Of a stretch of 64,000 bases of DNA, positions 1-8,246 are shown one piece after another; position 1 is the first letter of the stretch, and each line of letters opens with the position of its first letter. The DNA lies in the NCBI RefSeq assembly GCF_030384665.1, contig NC_083675.1, forward strand, positions 1,174,001 through 1,238,000, given 5' to 3'. The DNA comes from Lodderomyces elongisporus. Its lineage: Eukaryota; Ascomycota; Pichiomycetes; Serinales; Debaryomycetaceae. Position numbers and translations under genes: made by a program. Under the pieces are notes generated by a model. It was not told where the DNA came from and did no database searches. It saw nothing but the letters and a program-made list of their open reading frames with translations.

Positions 1-668
1 GCATTTGTCAAGTATTCAATTTCACCTTTATCCAATGCCAAACCCATCTCCTTATTGGCCTTTGTCAAGTTGCTCTCATCGCCCAAGAGGTCAACGACAA
101 CAAGAGGTTTTGGCTCGTGGTGGGCAAATAAATCATTGTATTGTGGGAAATCATTGTTAATGTAAAGCTTTTGAGTCATTCTGTCAAAAACTGAGGTCAA
201 GGCTTCACCTTGCACCTTGGCGGAAGCGCCATTTTTGTATTGAATCAATAATGACAATCCACGCTCTATCCTCTCGACAAAGTCTCCCAAGCCACAGATT
301 TGAGAGATATCAGTTGCCTTGGATGACCATGGAGAAATTGTTCCTGGTCGTGGCAAAATCTGAATCAACTCTTGACTGCTTTCCGTGTTGGCGAATTTGT
401 GTTCACCTCCAGTCGAATATTTGATCAACTCCTTGTTCAAGGGCTGGTTGTCATCAACGGGGTTGTCATAGGTTAACAAAATTTTCAACAACTCCAACTG
501 CTTTGCAGTAAGGGGCTTCTTCAATGAAACGTAATGGGTATACTGGCTAGCAACCCCTTCGATCAACTGTGGTTGACCAAGTTTTTTCTCCACCTCCTGG
601 ATCAAGGTATTAACACGAAACTGTGATAATGCCTTTGGACCAGGTAAAATAAGAAAGTTTTCTGCCAT
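1..668 (-). CDS. ADE6: Phosphoribosylformylglycinamidine synthase, N-terminal part (runs off left edge)
   Basis: FGAM synthase converts FGAR plus glutamine to FGAM in de novo purine synthesis in the cytosol. Only the first 222 codons are present; the yeast enzyme is about 1,350 residues, so most of the gene lies left of the window. The start MAENFLILPGPKALSQFR matches the N terminus of yeast Ade6 (LPGPKALSQFR), followed by the N-terminal FGAR-AT linker region with LLTYDNP. The ATG complement is at 666-668. The gene is transcribed leftward, divergently from the UPF0390 gene, and a TGACTC element lies about 290 bp upstream, as expected for a Bas1-type purine gene. No break is visible in the part seen. 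Confidence 0.93.
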   Translation of the reverse strand, partial: MAENFLILPGPKALSQFRVNTLIQEVEKKLGQPQLIEGVASQYTHYVSLKKPLTAKQLELLKILLTYDNPVDDNQPLNKELIKYSTGGEHKFANTESSQELIQILPRPGTISPWSSKATDISQICGLGDFVERIERGLSLLIQYKNGASAKVQGEALTSVFDRMTQKLYINNDFPQYNDLFAHHEPKPLVVVDLLGDESNLTKANKEMGLALDKGEIEYLTN

Positions 669-954
669 TTTGGTGCAAAGGAAAAAAAAAGGTGAGGAGT
701 GAGGGAGAAGAGCAGAAGTAAAAGTGGAAGCGGGAGTAGAAATATAGATATAAATGGAAGTGAAAGTGGAAGTGGAAGAGAAGAATACAAAGCTAAGTAT
801 TGAACAAACTCTTATTTCGAGCAAAGAGTTTACAACTCATTGCAACATTTATATCTGAAAAATTAGATGCGAGAGGATGTGTATGTGTGTGTGTGTGTGT
901 GCAAGTGAGAGAGAGAAAGAGATGGAGAAATTAATTATAATGGGATTACATTTC

Positions 955-960
955 TGACTC
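955..960. promoter_or_regulatory. TGACTC element, possible Bas1/Gcn4 site for ADE6
   Basis: TGACTC is the core bound by Bas1 (with Pho2) at ADE genes and also a Gcn4 half-site in budding yeasts. It lies about 287 bp upstream of the ADE6 ATG in the divergent promoter. A six-base match is weak alone; the purine-gene context makes it plausible. Confidence 0.4.
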
Positions 961-1190
961 TTTTTTTTTGTTTGTATATGTGTGTGTATATATATATATA
1001 AAATTGTATTTGTCTCTGTCTCTGTCTTTGTCTTTGTCTCACTCGCAATTTCTTCCTCATGACAAATTTTATTTTTTTTATTAGTTTTTTATTTTGTGCT
1101 ATACTTGCAACAGTGATGGGGCATGAAGTTCATCCAAAGATGTTTTTTCTTATCTCAACCTCTCTCTCTCTCTCTCTCTCTTTTTGTAAT

Positions 1191-1198
1191 AGCTCATC
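1191..1198 (-). promoter_or_regulatory. PAC-like element upstream of UPF0390 gene
   Basis: The minus strand reads GATGAGCT, the core of the PAC element (GATGAG plus C/A and T) that marks ribosome-biogenesis genes in yeasts. It lies 68 bp before the UPF0390 ATG, a typical spacing. UPF0390 proteins are small, basic and nucleolar-looking, so co-regulation would make sense; this is an inference from one motif. Confidence 0.35.
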
Positions 1199-1265
1199 TC
1201 ATTAAAATTACTCAATCATCAAGTACTATCCACAATCCACTAGTAATAATCAAAATACACATCAA

Positions 1266-1550
1266 ATGGCTCAGGGTAACTTGAAATTGAAATCTAAAGG
1301 ACCAGGCCGCGTTACGAAGAAACAACAGAATCCAGCACGTGCCAAACCAAAGATCATTAAACCTAAAAAGCAAACAGCAAAAGAAGCGCAAAAATTGACA
1401 AAAGTCCATCAAGGACAGTTGATGAAGAGTACGGAGACACTTATTGCTGGAAGAGTCGGACACTTGGAACTCATTAAAGGATCAAGAAGACAAACAGAAA
1501 AGGAAAATAAGGCTGCTGCTGCTGCTGCTGCTGCAAAACTGAAAAAATGA
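1266..1550 (+). CDS. UPF0390 (DUF2462) family small basic protein
   Basis: A 94-residue, very Lys-rich protein starting MAQGNLKLKSKGPGR, the signature start of the UPF0390 family (human member C19orf53, start MAQGQRKFQ). Family members are about 90-100 residues with a nucleolar, basic character and no assigned enzymatic activity. A GCT microsatellite encodes eight alanines near residues 83-90, just before a KLKK C terminus. The ATG at 1266 is the only reasonable start. The stop at 1548-1550 overlaps an A6 run (1542-1547). A second ORF begins 7 nt later in the +1 frame, so either the two are separate products of one transcript or a frameshift at A6 joins them. Confidence 0.8.
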   Translation: MAQGNLKLKSKGPGRVTKKQQNPARAKPKIIKPKKQTAKEAQKLTKVHQGQLMKSTETLIAGRVGHLELIKGSRRQTEKENKAAAAAAAAKLKK

Positions 1551-1557
1551 GGAAGAG

Positions 1558-1899
1558 ATGAAGAGCATAGAGGAAATTTTGTCTAATTTTCCAAACAAGC
1601 AGGACTTTACTGGAAAAAAGTATCAAATACAGGAAAAGAATCGCATGAGTGATCGAGTCCAGGAGCAAGTGCAGAAGCAAGTGCAGAAGCAAGTGCAGAA
1701 GCAAGGGCAAGGACAAGGACAAGGGCAGGAGCAAAAAATCGAGAACAAACATGTGTTGCGCTCTACGGATGCAAACAAAAAAAAACCAGCTGTGTTTTTT
1801 AAACCACAAGAGGTTAATTGTCTACCAGAGTTGAGTGCCCTTGATCCAGATTCAGTTGAAGAGGATAATTCTGAAACAAGCAAGAGACGGAAATTATAG
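1558..1899 (+). CDS. Hypothetical acidic/Gln-rich ORF directly downstream of UPF0390
   Basis: A 113-residue ORF beginning MKSIEEILSNFPN, with a degenerate Val/Gln/Lys/Gly repeat (VQKQ, then GQ units) at about residues 37-58 and a charged tail ending KRRKL that could be a nuclear localisation signal. I do not recognise it. Its ATG lies 7 nt after the stop of the UPF0390 ORF, with no room for its own promoter. Its frame is open back to 1543, immediately after a TGA at 1540-1542. Losing one A from the A6 run at 1542-1547 would fuse both ORFs into one protein of about 210 residues. It could be the true C terminus of the upstream protein, a second cistron, or a chance ORF. Confidence 0.45.
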   Translation: MKSIEEILSNFPNKQDFTGKKYQIQEKNRMSDRVQEQVQKQVQKQVQKQGQGQGQGQEQKIENKHVLRSTDANKKKPAVFFKPQEVNCLPELSALDPDSVEEDNSETSKRRKL

Positions 1900-1942
1900 T
1901 TCTTAGAAATAAACGTTTTCATTTGTAAATTAATCCTAAAAT

Positions 1943-3571
1943 CTAACTAGGCATAGAGGCATACGTTGCATCTTCTGCTTCCATTTCCAAACTTCTCCTC
2001 TTGATTTCTTTTTCCTGAGATTTGACAAATGCAATTAGTATGAAGCCAAACAACGCAGTCAATGCCACAAGTGTCGTGTTGATTGGGTTTGGGTTCATGT
2101 GCAAATATTCGTGCATTATCTTATCCATAACTTGTTGCAAAATATTGCACACACCACTAAAGGCAATGATAGTACCGTAAATAGTACCAAAATTGTCGTA
2201 TCCAAACACCTTGGCACAAAAGTCGGAGACCGCAGTATAGTAAAAAGGTCTATAAACAACAAGCACCAATATACCTGCGTATGTCCCAGGTAACCAACTT
2301 AAAAGACCCATAACACCAATGAACAACGATAAGCCCGTCAATATGTAAAGAACTGTTAAAGTTGTCAAATTATCGAGGATTAGTCCTATAAATGGGATCG
2401 AAAGTATACCTCCTAAAGGTAACGCCAAGTCGAAAAAGTGATTTATAGTTGTTGCAATAGCTTCATCGCCGCCATAGAGGTATGTCTCCTGAGCTTTGAT
2501 AGTGGCAACAAAAAAATTGATTCTCAACATTTGAATCGTAGTGAACAAGGTCATCAAAAGAAACCATGGTGATTTCAATTGCGCAGAGATAGAGGAACCG
2601 TGTAAGATTCCAAAAACTCCACCAGTAGTATGTACTAGTTTGCTATCCGCTTCTTGTTCGTATGATGACTTTACTGAAGTATACGATGCTCTTGATGCTG
2701 TTGATTCTCTTCTCGATGCGCCTACTGATGGTCTGCGCATGAGCAATGCAGTTGTTTCTGAAATGGTGGGTTGGTAGTATGGCTCTCCGGTAGCAGCAGT
2801 ATTAGCGTTGGAGTTAACACCAGTGTTTGCAGCATCTGCGGGTGTTAACAAATCCGAGTTCAATGGCAAACCAGTCTCGTCAATTCCAGTCTCCGCAATC
2901 TTTGCCAAGGTCCCCACTGTTTTATAAGAGTCTCTGGGCATTACAAACAATTGGCAAGCAAGGATGAATATTGGCACTGCCAAGTACCAAGTAAAAAAAC
3001 TGCTCAAGGACAATTTCTCCACTGTGAAGTAGTATAATCTGTAGAATAGGAATAATGCCGATGAAGAGTCAAAGGCTCCCGTGAGTAAAGCCAAGATCAA
3101 ACCTGAGTTTCTAGGGAAGCTATTGGCCAATTGGAAACAACTTATAAACACAAATGGTCCTCCTAAAGCTAACAAGGTGTATCCGGTCAAATACCCATCA
3201 ATTAATTGTAATTGGGAAGCGAATTTCAAACTCAACGACCCCAAAGCAAGGATTATGGAGCCAATGATACCTGTTACTTTGGGACCATATGAATCTAATA
3301 CTGAACCCACAGGTAATGCACTGATATTTGTCACCATGCATGCCACGGTAAATAGATTGTTTAATGCAAGATCTTGCTCAACACACTCAACATCACCAAT
3401 AGTTTTTGCCTTCAAGTCGCATCGAGACTCGTAGACTTTTTGCGAGATTAAAATAGGTTTCAAAGCTGCGAAACCAAACACTGGACCTGCAGCCATCAAG
3501 CACCAGGCTATGGCGCATGATATTTGGATAATCCTTATAGACAAGGATGGTAAGTTTTGATCCTTTCTCAT
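1943..3571 (-). CDS. FMP42: MFS transporter, FMP42 / SLC43-like
   Basis: A 542-residue membrane protein with about twelve hydrophobic segments split by a central hydrophilic loop (about residues 215-330) rich in Ser/Thr and Arg. The start RIIQISCAIAWCLMAAGPVFGFAALKP and the stretch FTVACMVTNISALPVGSVLD resemble yeast Fmp42 (YMR221C), an SLC43/LAT3-like major facilitator found in mitochondrial preparations and with unknown substrate. SLC43 relatives carry neutral amino acids, but substrate here is not shown by sequence. The C-terminal tail is charged (KSQEKEIKRRS). It converges with the ORF ending at 1899, 43 nt away. Length agrees with the family. The exact orthologue name is probable rather than certain. 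Confidence 0.72.
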   Translation of the reverse strand: MRKDQNLPSLSIRIIQISCAIAWCLMAAGPVFGFAALKPILISQKVYESRCDLKAKTIGDVECVEQDLALNNLFTVACMVTNISALPVGSVLDSYGPKVTGIIGSIILALGSLSLKFASQLQLIDGYLTGYTLLALGGPFVFISCFQLANSFPRNSGLILALLTGAFDSSSALFLFYRLYYFTVEKLSLSSFFTWYLAVPIFILACQLFVMPRDSYKTVGTLAKIAETGIDETGLPLNSDLLTPADAANTGVNSNANTAATGEPYYQPTISETTALLMRRPSVGASRRESTASRASYTSVKSSYEQEADSKLVHTTGGVFGILHGSSISAQLKSPWFLLMTLFTTIQMLRINFFVATIKAQETYLYGGDEAIATTINHFFDLALPLGGILSIPFIGLILDNLTTLTVLYILTGLSLFIGVMGLLSWLPGTYAGILVLVVYRPFYYTAVSDFCAKVFGYDNFGTIYGTIIAFSGVCNILQQVMDKIMHEYLHMNPNPINTTLVALTALFGFILIAFVKSQEKEIKRRSLEMEAEDATYASMPS

Positions 3572-4084
3572 GAGTAGAAAATTAATTGCGAGGAAGAAAT
3601 GATAACCAAACTGCTTGTTAAATGGAAAAATAAAAAAATGAAAAAAAAATGAAATCCTTTAAATTTAGAAAAATCTCGGCTTTTGACACTTGAATGAAAC
3701 TGAGCTTGATTTATATGGATGAGTTTCAGGATACGAATTTCAAAGAGGAAACAATTGAACAAAAGAAAATTTGAAAATTAAGATGAGGAATAAAAATGAG
3801 GAATAAAAAATATTGGAAAATGGTATAAAAGAAAGAGATAGAAAAATAATATTGCGTTTTTGTATTGGCCCTTTGGGGATTTTGTACATATTTTGTTAAT
3901 CGTCGTGATGTTTATCAATGATTGCTTAAACTCTGTTTTTTGCCTTTATCTCTTTTTGCTCTGGCTTAATTTTTTTTTTTTTGGCCCTTTTTGTCCTTCT
4001 TTCTGTACATAAGTTGCAATTAAGCGCGAGAAATTAGCTAGCGGCTCATTAAAGAAAGAGGGAAAAAAATTCTATATACATATA

Positions 4085-4119
<35 letters not shown>

Positions 4120-4336
4120 TAAAGATTACGGAGATTTCCGAAAGTAGAGGGAAAATGATTGTGGAAGAAATGCCCTATATTACCAAGTAGATTAATAGCA
4201 CAAATATCTAATCTATTCATCTTGTGTTTCGAGCAAGATTGAAAAGTTTTTAATATTTTAAATTTTTTTAATTTACTAATTCATTTTTTTATTGATTTGT
4301 TTATTGATTTGTTTGTTGGTTGACTTAAAAATAGCA
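3572..4336. other. Intergenic, promoter of the FMP42-like gene
   Basis: No gene is seen. A TA run followed by a TATG tetranucleotide array occupies 4078-4119, and T/A homopolymers are common. The left part is the promoter of the FMP42-like gene and the right part the 3' flank of the next gene. Confidence 0.75.
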
Positions 4337-5134
4337 TTAAAATGGAGACTTTTCATCCTCAAAGTTTCTATATAGGTTTTGCGATCTTGTGACTTTTTGG
4401 TAAATATGGTGGATGCAAATTGCAACCATGTTGAGGAATATCACTCCAAATAGCACAAACACAAACCTGACACCTGGCTGGTCATAGGCTGGAGTAGGTT
4501 TGGATGTTGATGTTGAACTGGATGAAGATGTTGGTTCTGAGTTGGTGGATGTTGATGAGTCCTTCTTAGTCTTGGAAGATGTAGTTTCTGAAGCCTTTGA
4601 GGTGCTGGATGTTTTTGAAGCCGATTTGGTCTCGGAATTTGTTGAGCTAGCAGTGCTTTCAGATTTCGTGGAACTTTTTTCGTCTTTTTTGTTTTCAGTA
4701 TCATCCCTTTTTCTAGCTTGTTCCACTTGTTGCTGTTCTTTTTGTTCTTGTTGTTCTTTGTGGTCGTGGTCGTGGTCGTGGTGCTGGTAGTCATCAGTTT
4801 TGATTACTTTGACTTTTTCTCCACTTCCCAATCTCGAGTTTTCATCACTCGATTCATTGTCAGTTTCATGACATGGCTTGTGATGAGCACTAACATCACT
4901 CTTCAAATTCAGAAACCGACTAGAAAAAGCTTTAATATTTGGAGCCAATTGTTCAGTTGGCAATGATAATGACAGTGACAGTGACAGTGACAGTGACAGT
5001 AGACTAGCACAAAAGGCAACAAGTGCGATAGCAGCAAGAATTATTGTTGTTATCAGTCTCCATCGTACACCGTTGGAATGCTGAACTCTAGTTTCTTTTT
5101 CATATGTACCCATAATAGTGGACTCTAACATCAT
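4337..5134 (-). CDS. Unrecognised two-TM, Ser/Thr-rich membrane protein
   Basis: A 265-residue protein from the ATG at 5132-5134 (a second ATG follows at once). It has an N-terminal hydrophobic segment at about residues 27-46 and another near residues 222-245, ending in a short tail with NFEDEKSPF. Between them lie a His/Asp run (HDHDHDH), a Lys/Gln stretch and a long Ser/Thr/Lys-rich region typical of O-mannosylated fungal surface or vacuolar proteins. After the first TM an alternating CTG-TCA tract would read Leu-Ser in the standard code but is all serine under the CTG-Ser code, which shortens the hydrophobic segment. I recognise no family. Divergent from RPB8. Its topology resembles a small plasma membrane sensor, which is only a guess. 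Confidence 0.6.
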   Translation of the reverse strand: MMLESTIMGTYEKETRVQHSNGVRWRLITTIILAAIALVAFCASLLSLSLSLSLSLSLPTEQLAPNIKAFSSRFLNLKSDVSAHHKPCHETDNESSDENSRLGSGEKVKVIKTDDYQHHDHDHDHKEQQEQKEQQQVEQARKRDDTENKKDEKSSTKSESTASSTNSETKSASKTSSTSKASETTSSKTKKDSSTSTNSEPTSSSSSTSTSKPTPAYDQPGVRFVFVLFGVIFLNMVAICIHHIYQKVTRSQNLYRNFEDEKSPF

Positions 5135-5677
5135 CTGAAAACAAATTTTGTACAAAAAAAAAGATAAAGGATCAAAAAAGCGTTGGAGCAAATATCAAAA
5201 TATGTATATATATATATATATATATTCTCTGATGACTTTGTTCAATACTACTCCTTCTCTTTAACTTTCTTCCTCTCTTGATGCACGAATTTTAAATCCT
5301 ACGATCGAGGTTATCTATATTTGGAAATGTTAATAATAATGACAACAAGCCAGGTGATTATGTAATCAGGAGAGTACTTAGGATGTGTCACTTTCGCACG
5401 ACCAAGTTTTTATTTCTCTCCTTCACTCTCTCTCTCTCTCTCTCTATTTTGTACAATTTTCAATCCCATCACTCATCATCATCATCATCATCATCTCCAT
5501 TATCACGAACAAAAAACACATAGAACCGCGTGGAAATACTACACTGGACAAAAGCATTCGAGCATCGTCACATATCCTTCATATTGCTCCACTCTTTTCC
5601 CACTTTAGTTTACTCCCTGTTTTTTTTATATTTGCCTACCAACCCATTTGTATTTCTTGATTCATCTGTTTGTTTAA
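5135..5677. other. Divergent promoter region, two-TM protein / RPB8
   Basis: No gene is supported. TA dinucleotides at 5206-5225, a CT run near 5425-5447 and a TCA repeat near 5474-5495 are present. Confidence 0.75.
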
Positions 5678-6124
5678 ATGTCGTCGGTATTATTTGAAGA
5701 TTCGTTTGTTGTTGACTCAACTGATCCGGGAAGATACAATAAAGTCAGTAGAATTACTGGCCACTCATCCACAGCTAAGGACATTACAATTACACTAGAT
5801 ATTAATAGTGAACTATTCCCAGTGAAGGAAAATGATTCATTGACCATAGCACTAGCGTCTTCTTTGGGTAACGAGAGTTCAATGCTTACCTCAAATGGTT
5901 CATGGAGGCCGCCCAAACCTGAGGACAGATCTATAGCAGACGATTTTGATTATGTCATGTATGGAACAGTTTACAAGTTTGAAGAAAGTTCAGATAGCGA
6001 AAAAATGTCCGTGTACATATCATTTGGTGGATTATTGATGAGATTGGAAGGTGGATACCGTTCCTTGAGCAATTTGAAACAAGAAAACGCTTACATCTTG
6101 ATTCGTCACTACAGGGATATCTAA
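5678..6124 (+). CDS. RPB8: RNA polymerases I, II and III shared subunit RPABC3
   Basis: Rpb8 is a small OB-fold-like subunit common to all three nuclear RNA polymerases. The 148-residue product matches the family length (146 in S. cerevisiae). Diagnostic segments are [11 protein letters not shown] near residue 16, [10 protein letters not shown] near 41, [22 protein letters not shown] near residues 75-96, and the C-terminal [13 protein letters not shown] and [12 protein letters not shown]. No intron or break is seen. RET1 and TFB2, also transcription machinery, lie elsewhere in the window but are not linked to it. Confidence 0.97.
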   Translation: MSSVLFEDSFVVDSTDPGRYNKVSRITGHSSTAKDITITLDINSELFPVKENDSLTIALASSLGNESSMLTSNGSWRPPKPEDRSIADDFDYVMYGTVYKFEESSDSEKMSVYISFGGLLMRLEGGYRSLSNLKQENAYILIRHYRDI

Positions 6125-6851
6125 AAGAATCAAAAGAAGAGGAACAGGAAGAAAAGAAGAAAAGAAGAAAAGAAATAAAGGAATAAAGAAGAAAAGAAGA
6201 AAGGTTTGAGGAAAAATAAACAGAATCGAAACAGAATTTGAAAAAAAGTCACGAGGTTAAGAAGCAAGAGATTATGAGTGTTTTTTTTTGTCATGAAAGT
6301 AGTGGTTCGAAGGACCTAATACAAGGGAATCGCTGTCTATACAATTTCTTTTATATATAATATAAATATAAAAACATATAAATGTATAAATACAATACAT
6401 CAAGAATTGTGAAATATAAATATAGTGTTTTCATCGCCGACTTTAGATCATATTAGAGTTATTTTTTTTTCGACATTGTAAAGAAGAAGAAGAGAGGTAA
6501 AACGCATGTTCAGTTAGATTCATTCCTTCTAAACTATCATATATCGTGATTCTGGAACCAAAATAAACAATATATGAAAAAAAACAAAATTAAACTAAAG
6601 TTAGAAAATAGGGAACCAGAAATAAGAGGAGGAAAGTTAAAAAAAAATTGACAAATTTGAAAAAAATAACAAAAACTTGAAAAGAAAGGCGCCTTTTTCT
6701 GATGAAGAAGTTGATTACTGCGCGTTAGATAATACGAGAGATACCGAATTCAAAAAATTCCGCACCTCAATAATTTCGAATTCATTTCCAACAAACCAAT
6801 TTTACATCCATTGAAGAATAGCAAGAACTAGTCAACAAAATTTCCTCAACA
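6125..6851. other. Intergenic between RPB8 and the two-exon gene
   Basis: Nothing gene-like is seen. The first part is a purine-rich GAAAA/GAAGA tract (about 6125-6200), then A/T-rich sequence with several poly-A runs. The last 100 bp are the promoter and 5' leader of the spliced gene. Confidence 0.7.
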
Positions 6852-7324
6852 ATGGATGACACTGACAAGCGTATGTAGGTACACTAAAGAGAAACAAGAA
6901 ATTTGAAGGCAAAAAAAAAATTGTAAAGAGAACAGATATAAAAGAGCCTCAATCTGAACTTTGGACTAACATGTTGTTATTATCAGCTGATCCCATATTG
7001 AAACAAGTGCCATTGATCAAGAACCCCTCGTTCCAGCCTCCGAAACCTGTAACTCTCAACAGCAACTACAGCAAACTAATACCAACATTACCGAATACTG
7101 TTATACCACCCAAGCTTAAAGTTGGTACAGACGACATAAACCTGTGGTCAAGGGATATCCAAATATTGATATCAAAGTATGACCCTAAAGATGGAGATGA
7201 TGGTGATCGAGAAGATGAGTTGAGAGCAAAATATCAGGATTGGTTACAAGCACAAACAAAGAAGGTTGCGCCTGGATTTGACTACAATATTATGACGCCT
7301 CAAAAAACCAGAGAACCAAAATAA
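6852..7324 (+). CDS. Unrecognised small protein, two exons (6852-6870 and 6987-7324)
   Basis: Exon 1 is 19 nt (MDDTDK plus one base). Joining to exon 2 at 6987 gives a 118-residue protein starting MDDTDKPDPILKQVPLIKN. Support: a consensus 5' splice site GTATGT at 6871, an ACTAAC branch site at 6965-6970, the acceptor TATCAG ending at 6986, and an exact reading frame across the junction (357 nt). An ATG at 6971 lies inside the intron and is not the start. The protein is Pro- and Lys-rich in its first half, has NLWSRDIQILISKYDP in the middle and ends KKVAPGFDYNIMTPQKTREPK. I do not recognise the family. A short soluble subunit of a larger complex is likely from its size and lack of membrane segments. 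Confidence 0.75.
6871..6986 (+). other. Spliceosomal intron, 116 nt
   Basis: Donor GTATGT, branch ACTAAC 16 nt before the acceptor CAG. It interrupts the seventh codon of the host gene, the usual near-5' position of yeast introns. Confidence 0.8.
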
Positions 7325-8246
7325 CAAGCAACAAGAAGGATCAATTGAAATTAAAATTGAGAACTGAAATGTAAGTGCGAGAGAGGAAAGGTGGACGCCA
7401 TGAGGTGAAGTGCAAATATTTCTTTGCAAAAGAATTTTGAAATTATAATTCATTCTCCTTCTTTCTTCTTGATATTGTTATTAGTCACATTCGATTCTGA
7501 GTTCCAACCACCATGTAAGAATTTTACACAGGTATAACGCTGGCGTTCTATTCTATTTATTACTATGTATCCTCCAATATTGATTATTCATTTTATTTCT
7601 TTTCTTTGCTAATGTATATTTGCTTTATTTTGAAAAAAAAAGAAAGAAAAGAAAAAATTTGAAAAAAAAAAGACAGTAATTTGAGTAAGTTGAGTATTTT
7701 GACACACGGCCATTTTCCCCTTTCCTGATTTGTTTTGTTGTGTTGTAGATTTGAAAAAAAAAGTATAAGAAAGAAATGTCCAGTAAGGAGTAGTGAGTTA
7801 AATGGTAATTTCATCAAGATACACTAGAGAAAACAGCAACATGCACTACAAGAACTTAACAACAACAACAATAGCAACAACAAGAAAGAAGCATAGCCAC
7901 TCTTGTTTGCTCAAACAAATCCATCAACTTTTCTTTTGACGCGTATTTCCCTGTTTTGTTCTTTGTATTCTCTTTGTTCTGTTCTTTTTAATATATATAT
8001 ATATATATATACATTGTATTTTTTTTATTTATTTTATTTTTTTCAGGCACAAGAGGAAGAAAAAGAGGAACGGGGAAACACTGTGAAAAGAGAAATTTAT
8101 TCATATGCATCGTGTATTAACTTGGTCTGGATCTGTTGAAAAAAAATTAAAAAAAACATATATATATATATCATGAAATAACAAAATGTTAAGATCAAAT
8201 TGTATTTCCACCATGAAGAAGCAGTTTTGAATTGTCCAGTATCATC
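7325..8246. other. Intergenic between the two-exon gene and the GT71 gene
   Basis: No coding region is supported. It holds A/G-rich runs near 7630-7670, CAA repeats near 7858-7885 and TA runs near 7990-8010 and 8157-8170. Close to the right end is a short upstream ORF listed separately. Confidence 0.7.
8213..8230 (+). promoter_or_regulatory. Upstream ORF of five codons plus stop before the GT71 start
   Basis: ATG AAG AAG CAG TTT TGA sits in the leader and ends 16 nt before the main ATG at 8247. The A at -3 (ACC ATG) makes it a fair initiation context, so it could reduce translation of the mannosyltransferase-like ORF. Whether it is inside the mRNA is unknown. Confidence 0.4.

Larger units (their letters stand above)
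669..1265. other. Divergent promoter region ADE6 / UPF0390 gene
   Basis: No gene is seen. It holds GT/GA dinucleotide runs near 884-915, a TA run near 986-1001, a TCTGTC/TTTGTC tract near 1011-1040 and a TC run near 1160-1180, plus the TGACTC and PAC-like elements listed separately. Confidence 0.8.

Noticed and set aside
1474..1922. Antisense ORFs across the UPF0390 region
   Set aside because: They are Leu/Cys repeats created by the GCT and CAAGTGCAG microsatellites of the sense ORFs.
6971..7324. ATG at 6971 as the start of the small gene
   Set aside because: It lies inside the intron, after the branch site; splicing gives a better start with exact frame.
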